Below the pieces are notes generated by a model, which did no database searches, was not told the origin of the DNA, and was given only the letters and a program-made list of their open reading frames with translations. A stretch of 10,951 nucleotides of DNA from HRBIN12 sp035762085 (GTDB lineage: Bacteria > Actinomycetota > UBA4738 > HRBIN12). The position numbers and the translations under genes were made by a program. The DNA is taken from the NCBI GenBank assembly GCA_035762085.1, contig DASTPT010000018.1, positions 1 to 10,951 of the forward strand. Direction: 5' to 3'. Shown here in pieces: positions 1 to 3,972 of the stretch (within the stretch, counting starts at the first letter, position 1; every line of letters begins with the position of its first letter).

Positions 1-53
1 GGAGGCGGGGACGCGTAGCACCCGCCAGCGATGCACGCCCCCCGATCGGCGTA

Positions 54-67
54 CCCACGGACGTGGG
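54..67 (-). terminator. possible hairpin terminator after the surface-protein gene
   Basis: A perfect 6-bp stem (CCCACG / CGTGGG) with only two bases between the arms lies 11 bases beyond the stop codon of the minus-strand surface-protein gene. It is flanked by a 9-bp direct repeat, GATCGGCGT, at 44-52 and 67-75. There is no T tract, so this would be an atypical terminator; the loop is tight and the stem may open to 5 bp. Chance occurrence in GC-rich DNA is possible. Confidence 0.25.
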
Positions 68-77
68 ATCGGCGTCG

Positions 78-1325
78 CTAGCTCGGGTCTGTCGGATCGT
101 CCTCGCGCCGGCGGCGGCCGATCCAAAGGAGGCCGGTGCCAGTCGTGAGGAGCGTGAGCGCGAGCGCGGCCAACCCAACGGCGTTCGGCACTCCCGTGAA
201 GGCGATGCCGCCCGGATCGGTCGGCTCGACCGTGGTGGGATGAACCGTCGGCGGCCCCGTCGACGTCGCCGTCGCGGTCGGGGTCGGGGTCGGGCTGAAG
301 GTCGTGGGACTCACCGTCGGGCTGGGGCTCGGTGAAGGGCTGTCGGTCGGGCTGGGGCTCTGGCTCGGCGACGGTGAGGGCGACGGCGACGGCTCGTCAC
401 AGCCGGTTCCGGTCACCGTGACCTGCACGGTGTTGCTGAAGATCGGGGCCTGGTAGCCCGTCTCGTTGGAGACGACCCACGAGTCGTTGTCGAACGCCAC
501 CCGGCACGAGCCGCCCTCCCTGAGCGGCAGGTCGGGCGTCGTCGCGGTGATGGTGACCGTCACGGACTCCCCCGGCGCCAGCTCCTTCGCCTCGCACTTC
601 ACGTGGTTGTTCCCCGGGTTGAGGGTGCAGGCCCCATCGTCGCCCCCGGGTCCGTCGTAGGTCCCCGTCACGTCCGTCAACCGGTCCCAGAGGTTGTCGT
701 TCACGCCGACATCGTGGGCCACGCCCTCGCCGGCGTTCTCGGCGACGACCGTGAACGTGATGGTGCTCAGCTCGTCCACCGTCGCGCCGGAGGCGCTCTT
801 GGTGATCTCGAGTCCGGTCCCGGGCGCGGCGGCCGTGGCCGGGCCGCCGCCGCCGTCGGCACAGGACGGTCGGGCGAGCGCGCCGGTCGAGCGGACGACG
901 CCGGGGTCGGCGCCGTTGCCCCAGTTCACCTGCGCCTGGGCGAAGACCCGGATGACGCCGGTGTCCGGGGCGCGGAACCGCCCGGCGAACCCGAAGTCGT
1001 TGGCCGGTCCGAACGCCCCGGTCGCGACGGTGGTCGCGCTCGAGTGGGAGGGATCGACGCTGTCGACCGTGTACCAGACCCGCACGTCCCCGTTGGTCCG
1101 GGAGTCGATCCAGTCCTGGCTGCCGGGCTCTCCCCGACCATCCCAGGCCGCGGCGGTGAAGCCGACCACGTTCTCGCAGTCGATCGACGCAGTGATCTCG
1201 GCGTGCTGGGCGAGCGCCGTTCCTGCGACGAACGGGAGCACGGCGATCGCGAGACCGAGGACGAGCAGTGTGCTCCGGGTCGCCCTCCACGTCTTCCCGC
1301 TGGCCTCGTGATGATGCGCGCTCAT
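78..1325 (-). CDS. secreted DUF11-domain surface protein with sortase-type C-terminal anchor
   Basis: A 415-residue exported protein probably displayed on the cell wall. A signal peptide is visible: basic KTWRATR, a hydrophobic stretch to about residue 37, and an ALA cleavage site at 37-39. An N-terminal beta-rich domain of unrecognised family (about 42-155) has two cysteines. A DUF11/CARDB-like Ig-fold (about 172-306) follows, starting LEITKSASG. Residues 311-371 are a Pro/Ser/Thr linker. The C terminus has an IAFTG pentapeptide (374-378), a hydrophobic span and an RRRR tail, the layout of LAxTG/LPxTG-type sortase substrates. I chose ATG at 1325 over the GTG nine codons upstream because AAGGGA (1331-1336) sits 5 bases before it, while the GTG has no Shine-Dalgarno. 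No sortase gene lies in the window. The function is probably structural or adhesive; no catalytic motif is seen. The domain calls are firm as architecture, the role is inferred. Confidence 0.88.
   Translation of the reverse strand: MSAHHHEASGKTWRATRSTLLVLGLAIAVLPFVAGTALAQHAEITASIDCENVVGFTAAAWDGRGEPGSQDWIDSRTNGDVRVWYTVDSVDPSHSSATTVATGAFGPANDFGFAGRFRAPDTGVIRVFAQAQVNWGNGADPGVVRSTGALARPSCADGGGGPATAAAPGTGLEITKSASGATVDELSTITFTVVAENAGEGVAHDVGVNDNLWDRLTDVTGTYDGPGGDDGACTLNPGNNHVKCEAKELAPGESVTVTITATTPDLPLREGGSCRVAFDNDSWVVSNETGYQAPIFSNTVQVTVTGTGCDEPSPSPSPSPSQSPSPTDSPSPSPSPTVSPTTFSPTPTPTATATSTGPPTVHPTTVEPTDPGGIAFTGVPNAVGLAALALTLLTTGTGLLWIGRRRREDDPTDPS
230..392 (-). repeat. low-complexity Pro/Ser/Thr linker coding repeat
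   Basis: This part of the surface-protein gene encodes alternating Pro-Ser and then Pro-Thr units, giving a degenerate 6-base repeat. Such linkers span the cell wall between a folded domain and the anchor. Repeat number is likely to vary between strains by slippage, and the segment is prone to assembly error. Confidence 0.7.
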
Positions 1326-1402
1326 ACCCGTCCCTTCATCCAGGTGGTGCACGAAAGATGCTCGACGGAGAGTCCCGAACGAAGTAGCCTCGCGACCACT
1401 CC

Positions 1403-1454
1403 GGAACCTCGGGGGATCGGCTAGATCCGTCGCCTACGCCCCGCCCTCGGTTCC
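1403..1454. repeat. imperfect inverted repeat in the leader of the surface-protein gene
   Basis: The arms 1403-1413 and 1444-1454 pair as GGAACC/GGTTCC plus GGG/CCC with a 2x2 mismatch between them, leaving a 30-base loop. They sit between the predicted minus-strand promoter and the ATG at 1325, so they would be in the untranslated leader. A structural or regulatory role is only a possibility. The rest of 1326-1624 contains promoters and no convincing gene. Confidence 0.3.
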
Positions 1455-1471
1455 CTCCGCCGAGCACCACG

Positions 1472-1501
1472 ACGGTAGGCCGTCGCGACACACCACGTCA
1501 A
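1472..1501 (-). promoter_or_regulatory. sigma70-type promoter for the surface-protein gene
   Basis: Read on the minus strand, TTGACG (1501-1496) is followed after 18 bases by TACCGT (1477-1472), a good match to housekeeping -35 and -10 boxes of high-GC Gram-positive bacteria. Transcription would begin near 1465, giving a leader of about 140 nt before the ATG at 1325. This is the best bipartite promoter in the window. Confidence 0.5.
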
Positions 1502-1611
1502 ACGCTGAACCCCGGTCCTGTCACTCTTTCTTCCGTACCCTGACCGTTCCGCTTCCTTCGTACCCGCAAACTGTTCCGCCACACCCCGAACGGTGAGAAC
1601 GCCTGGTGCAG

Positions 1612-1617
1612 TACGGT
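1612..1617 (+). promoter_or_regulatory. -10 box of a likely leaderless promoter
   Basis: TACGGT matches the TANNNT -10 consensus and ends 7 bases before the ATG at 1625, so the transcript would start at or next to the start codon. No ribosome binding site precedes that ATG, consistent with leaderless translation. No clear -35 is seen. A near-identical context, AGTACGGT then TC and CG before ATG, precedes the acetyltransferase gene at 7347. Confidence 0.35.
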
Positions 1618-1624
1618 ATCCGCG

Positions 1625-1858
1625 ATGCGCATCCTGAACGTCCGCGTTGAACAGATCGGGTCATCGCGAGACGGGCGCGATGTGATGGTGGCGCGTGGTC
1701 GCGATGTCGTGTCTGGCTGGGAGATCGCGTTCGTCGTCTCGCCCGGCGATCGCGGACGGGTCCTCGGCGAGGTCCGGGCGGGTCGGAGACCGGTCTTGGC
1801 CGTCCCCGAGGTGGATGCGCTCCCGTGGGCGTCCGTCTCAGCCGTCGAGTGGGAGTAG
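1625..1858 (+). CDS. small conserved-looking protein of unknown function
   Basis: A 77-residue soluble protein I do not recognise. It is predicted to be mostly beta strand: MRILNVRVEQI, DVMVARGRDVVSGWEIAFVV, then RPVLAVPEVDALPW and an acidic, tryptophan-containing end (VEWE). It has no cysteines, no signal peptide and no membrane span. Third codon positions are strongly G/C, as expected for a real gene here, and the start ATG lies just after a TACGGT -10 box. It is a single gene converging on the metallothionein-like gene, with 60 bases between the two stops. It could be a small regulator or binding protein, but nothing in the sequence decides this. Confidence 0.6.
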   Translation: MRILNVRVEQIGSSRDGRDVMVARGRDVVSGWEIAFVVSPGDRGRVLGEVRAGRRPVLAVPEVDALPWASVSAVEWE

Positions 1859-1881
1859 CAGGCGGTCTCGCTCGCGCCCGT

Positions 1882-1918
1882 GCACGAGCATCGAGAACGA
1901 GTTCGAGTCCCCTCGTGC
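1882..1918. terminator. possible bidirectional terminator between convergent genes
   Basis: A 7-bp inverted repeat, GCACGAG (1882-1888) and CTCGTGC (1912-1918), occupies the gap between the 77-residue gene (plus) and the metallothionein-like gene (minus). It ends next to the latter's stop codon. The loop of 23 bases is long and there is no T run, so the call rests mainly on position. Confidence 0.3.
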
Positions 1919-2068
1919 TCAGACGCCCTGCATCTGGCACGCGGGGTGACCGCACTCGCACTCGTGTGCCGCGTGCTCGGTCTCGGCCGCGTGCTCACGA
2001 CAGTAGTCGCCGCAGAACTCCTGGCCCTCGGCGACGTCGCATCTGCAGCCCATGTGCGTGCACATCAT
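1919..2068 (-). CDS. bacterial metallothionein-like metal-binding protein
   Basis: A 49-residue protein with eight cysteines (C3, C8, C10, C19, C23, C37, C39, C44) and five histidines (H5, H26, H32, H35, H41). The order C-x4-CxC, then FCGxYCxxH, then CxCGHxxC follows the plan of bacterial SmtA/BmtA-type metallothioneins, which bind zinc, cadmium or copper in a cysteine/histidine cluster in the cytoplasm. Known relatives such as SmtA are about 55-80 residues, so this is a compact member. The start is the first of two adjacent ATG codons: AAGGAG (2075-2080) lies 6 bases upstream. The likely role is metal storage or detoxification. No metal-sensing repressor or efflux pump is present in the window. 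Repeats upstream (2105-2180) could be operator sites. Metal preference cannot be told from the sequence. Confidence 0.8.
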   Translation of the reverse strand: MMCTHMGCRCDVAEGQEFCGDYCREHAAETEHAAHECECGHPACQMQGV

Positions 2069-2074
2069 CGGCTT

Positions 2075-2080
2075 CTCCTT
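2075..2080 (-). promoter_or_regulatory. ribosome binding site of the metallothionein-like gene
   Basis: AAGGAG, read on the minus strand, lies 6 bases before the first ATG at 2068 and 9 before the second. It is the strongest Shine-Dalgarno in this part of the window. It is the main support that this very short reading frame is translated. Confidence 0.65.
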
Positions 2081-2104
2081 CGGCGTCCGTTCAGATTTCC
2101 TTCC

Positions 2105-2128
2105 CCGACGAACCGTCCGACGAAACCG
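2105..2128. repeat. tandem direct repeat upstream of the metallothionein-like gene
   Basis: CCGACGAACCG (2105-2115) and CCGACGAAACCG (2117-2128) repeat at a 12-base step, about one helical turn apart, 37-60 bases before the ATG at 2068. The spacing suits a dimeric regulator or tandem binding sites, but this is inference. Confidence 0.35.
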
Positions 2129-2134
2129 ATCGGC

Positions 2135-2153
2135 GAGTCAGGGTGTGTGACTC
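2135..2153. promoter_or_regulatory. inverted repeat, candidate operator
   Basis: GAGTCA and TGACTC form a perfect 6-7-6 dyad 67-85 bases upstream of the metallothionein-like start. ArsR/CmtR- or TetR-type metal sensors bind dyads of this size, and metallothionein genes are usually metal-controlled. It could equally be a transcript hairpin. Confidence 0.3.
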
Positions 2154-2162
2154 TCTCGCCGT

Positions 2163-2180
2163 GCGTCCGCGGGTGGACGC
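2163..2180. terminator. short hairpin after the decayed SnoaL-like gene
   Basis: GCGTCC and GGACGC pair around a 6-base loop, 26 bases beyond the old stop codon of the minus-strand SnoaL-like pseudogene. This is the position of a terminator, but there is no T tract. Confidence 0.25.
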
Positions 2181-2205
2181 GTGCCGCCGATGACGCCCGG
2201 CGTCC

Positions 2206-2520
2206 CTACGCCTCCTGGGGAGACAGATGCTCGTGGACGGCGAGCCATCGGTCGCCGACGTTGGAGAAGACGATCGTCTATCGCTCGCGCTCCACGCTCG
2301 AGCTTCCCTCGGCCACGACCGTCGTCTGGATGCTGTGCGTCACGATCGCCGTCGAGCCGATCACCCGGATCCGGATGTCGTCGGCGATCACGTCCTCGAA
2401 CCGGACCCCTTCCTCCTGCCATCGTGACCACGTCGAGCGGTACGCGGCGCGTGAATCGAGCACCGGCTCCCCGGGAAGACGAACGAGCCGACGAGCGATG
2501 GAGCGCCGCCGATGTGGACT
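2206..2520 (-). pseudogene. SnoaL/NTF2-like (DUF4440-type) protein, broken by a stop codon and a frameshift
   Basis: Read on the minus strand, a SnoaL-like fold is recognisable in pieces. FVFPG lies in one frame, then EPVLDSRAAYRSTWSRW continues in the next, followed by strands ending IRVIGSTAIVTHSIQTTV. The segment TIVFSNVGDRWLAVHEHLS comes last, ending at a TAG at 2206-2208. The final strand pair with a W..VHEHLS ending is typical of this family. An in-frame TAG at 2278-2280 stands where the family usually has an aromatic residue (RERxTIVF), consistent with a TAC-to-TAG change. Restoring one C in the C run near 2473-2479 would join FVFPG to EPVLD in a single frame. The N-terminal boundary is uncertain. 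Two independent lesions suggest a real pseudogene, but sequencing error at the homopolymer is possible. Confidence 0.6.
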
Positions 2521-2543
2521 GGAGGTCGGACGTGGGGACCACG

Positions 2544-2648
2544 GAGGTCGAGAGCGCGATCACGGACGCGGTCCTCTTCCTCGCGAACGACCGGGATGGT
2601 CACCACCGCGGCCAGGTCATCCGGATCCCGTCCGGGTTCACGACCTAG
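2544..2648 (+). pseudogene. 3' fragment of a short-chain dehydrogenase/reductase gene
   Basis: About 34 codons ending in TAG at 2646-2648 encode a peptide with AVLFLAND, GQVIR and a GFTT end. This resembles the C terminus of classical SDR proteins, where a helix with FLASD leads to the GQ-hydrophobic-x-VDGG strand. Nearly all third codon positions are G or C. The Rossmann fold, the TGxxxGxG motif and the YxxxK catalytic pair are all absent upstream, where the opposite-strand SnoaL-like remnant begins. It therefore looks like a truncated remnant. The match is short and could be a coincidence of base composition. Confidence 0.42.
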
Positions 2649-2814
2649 GCGAAGGACGGGAACCTCGCCGGCGCCGACGCGCGCGCGGCCTGTCCCAGTC
2701 GCGAAGGGGCTTCAGGCCCTCGTCGCAGGCCCGTCGGACATACGGTCGAACGGATCCTCGCATCGCGGGGCGCACGCTTCCCATCGGGAGGGAGCGCACC
2801 CTTACCTGGAGGGG

Positions 2815-3012
2815 GTGAGGAAGATGCGAAGGACGATCCCCGTCGTCGCGGCGAGCAGCTGATGCTCGAGGGCTTGGATACCGCGGGCACCCCGAGTTTA
2901 GGGAAGGGTCGCCATCACCGGGGGCACCGGCATCTACGCCAACGCGCAGGGTGACGGAACCCGGACCGACCTGAAGAACGAGACGCGCTACCTGATCCAG
3001 CTCACCGCGTGA
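2815..3012 (+). pseudogene. allene-oxide-cyclase/dirigent-like secreted protein, reduced to its ends
   Basis: The start has a purine-rich ribosome binding stretch (GGAGG at 2808-2812) before ATG 2824 or GTG 2815. It encodes MRRTIPVVAASS, the beginning of a signal peptide, and stops at TGA 2860-2862. In the same frame, after a second stop (TAG 2899-2901), codons 2902-3012 encode VAITGGTGIYANAQG, then a strand ending YLIQLTA and TGA. The TGGTGxYxxAxG turn followed by a last strand is the C-terminal signature of AOC-barrel-like bacterial proteins, normally about 140-180 residues. The barrel's central strands are missing, so an internal deletion with decay is the simplest reading. The family name rests on a short motif. 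Confidence 0.5.
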
Positions 3013-3065
3013 GCTACGAGCGATGGATGGTCGGGCATCGTCTCTCCCCGGGGGAGGTGTGGAGG

Positions 3066-3176
3066 ATGCGCAGCCCAACGACGGTGGTCGCGATCGTGCT
3101 GACGGTGGTGCTCACGCTGGGCGTCATCGCGGTGATCGCCTGGGCGATCATCGCGAACAGCATCATGACGTTCTAG
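3066..3176 (+). CDS. 36-residue single-span membrane peptide
   Basis: A short protein with a basic N terminus (MRSPTT), one long hydrophobic helix (about residues 7-30, rich in Val, Ile, Leu and Ala, with one Trp) and a short polar end, NSIMTF. GGGGGAGG (3050-3057) lies 8 bases before ATG 3066, an ideal placement. An in-frame GTG at 3057 overlaps that site and is therefore less likely. It would sit in the cytoplasmic membrane as a small helper or regulator peptide; no toxin-family motif is recognised. It follows the AOC-like remnant on the same strand by 53 bases and converges on the cyclase gene. It is too small for most gene finders, so it is supported only by the ribosome site and the clean helix. 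Confidence 0.55.
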   Translation: MRSPTTVVAIVLTVVLTLGVIAVIAWAIIANSIMTF

Positions 3177-3191
3177 CCCGCGCGTGTGGAT

Positions 3192-3232
3192 GCTGAGGCA
3201 CGCCTGATCCAGGGACGGATGTCAACCTCAGC
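3192..3232. terminator. inverted repeat between convergent genes
   Basis: GCTGAGG (3192-3198) and CCTCAGC (3226-3232) form a perfect 7-bp dyad with a 27-base loop in the gap between the small membrane peptide and the cyclase gene. The right arm contains the cyclase stop codon. The position suggests a shared terminator; the long loop and absence of a T run weaken the call. Confidence 0.3.
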
Positions 3233-3959
3233 CCCACTCCACCGTGACGATCTCGATCGACTCGGAGGTGCCGCGGAGCGTCACCGTCCGGGGCTCCGAG
3301 ACCGGGAACCGGCCGTCGGCGGCGGTCGACCTGCTCGAGACGATCTGGCCGCCCTCGGCGAGCGCCGCGATCCTGGCCGCCTCGTGGACGCCGATGCCCG
3401 TGAAGTCCCGACCCGTCTGCGTGGCGCCCGCGGCGTGCACGCCGATCCGGACCTTCGGCGCGAAGCCCTGGGTCCGGCGCTGCTCGGCCAGGCGGCGCTG
3501 GATCGCGACCGCGCACGCGAGCGCATCGTCGGGCGAGTCGAAGCTGACGAAGAAGCCGTCCCCGGTCCAGGCGACCTCCTCACCGTCGTGCTCGGCGAAC
3601 AGCGAGCGGAGCGTCTCGTTGTGCCAGCGCAGGAGGCCCTGCCACGCCTCGTCGCCGAGCGCCTGGACGAGGGTCGTCGAGCCCTCGATGTCGGTGAACA
3701 TGAACGTCTTCTCGACGCGGCGCGGCGCCTCCTTGCCGCGGAGCTGCCACGGCAGGAGCTCCTCGACCTCCTCGACCGCGATCGCCCCCGTGGGACAGGC
3801 GAGCGCGGCCTCGCGCAGCAGCTCGTCGTCGACGCTCGACGGGTCGACCACGCCCGCCTTGTTGAAGTCCCCCTCGTGCCAGTCGAACGCGGTGGGCGCG
3901 ATCGTGATGCAGGTGCCGGCGCCCAGGCACCGGTGACGGTCGACGCGAGCCCGCAGCAC
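3228..3959 (-). CDS. [3Fe-4S] ferredoxin-class III nucleotidyl cyclase fusion protein
   Basis: A 243-residue cytoplasmic protein with two domains. Residues 5-62 are a one-cluster ferredoxin: C11-x2-A14-x2-C17, then C55-P-T-G-A-I. Ala in place of the second cysteine is typical of the [3Fe-4S] ferredoxins that serve P450s. A short acidic linker leads to a class III cyclase domain (about 83-240). The metal-binding aspartates are D90 in FTDIEGST and D134 in TGDGFF, and AAR (195-197) carries the transition-state arginine. The lysine usual four residues before D134 is A130, and the Asn of VNxAAR is H192, so substrate and activity are uncertain. I chose GTG 3959 because GGAGGGG (3964-3970) precedes it and the ferredoxin starts at once. 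Upstream frame would lie inside the regulator gene. It follows the LAL regulator by 13 bases, so is probably co-transcribed. Redox control of nucleotide signalling is inferred. Confidence 0.85.
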   Translation of the reverse strand: MLRARVDRHRCLGAGTCITIAPTAFDWHEGDFNKAGVVDPSSVDDELLREAALACPTGAIAVEEVEELLPWQLRGKEAPRRVEKTFMFTDIEGSTTLVQALGDEAWQGLLRWHNETLRSLFAEHDGEEVAWTGDGFFVSFDSPDDALACAVAIQRRLAEQRRTQGFAPKVRIGVHAAGATQTGRDFTGIGVHEAARIAALAEGGQIVSSRSTAADGRFPVSEPRTVTLRGTSESIEIVTVEWG

Positions 3960-3963
3960 CCGT

Positions 3964-3970
3964 CCCCTCC
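3964..3970 (-). promoter_or_regulatory. ribosome binding site deciding the cyclase start
   Basis: GGAGGGG on the minus strand lies just after the stop codon of the upstream regulator; its GGAGG core is 6 bases before GTG 3959. It fixes the cyclase start at 3959 rather than at the GTG at 4049 inside the regulator gene, and suggests independent or coupled re-initiation. Confidence 0.6.
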
Positions 3971-3972
3971 CC

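Noticed and set aside
276..345. Possible G-quadruplex on the plus strand (runs of GGGG TC GGGG TC GGG)
   Set aside because: Only three adjacent G-runs of three or more have short loops; the next run is 11 bases away. The pattern is a by-product of the Pro/Thr-coding linker.
603..1424. Plus-strand frame of 273 codons opposite the surface-protein gene
   Set aside because: Low-complexity Arg/Gly/Val composition and no ribosome site. The minus-strand frame has a signal peptide, a DUF11 domain and a sorting tail.
1498..1998. Minus-strand frames of 146-166 codons over the 77-residue gene
   Set aside because: They are Arg/Thr/Ser-rich, contain no recognisable domain, and overlap both the plus-strand gene with good codon use and the metallothionein-like gene.
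2741..2746. TACGGT as a promoter for the AOC-like remnant
   Set aside because: It lies about 70 bases before the start with no -35 box, and a 6-base match in this composition is expected by chance; the downstream gene is also broken.
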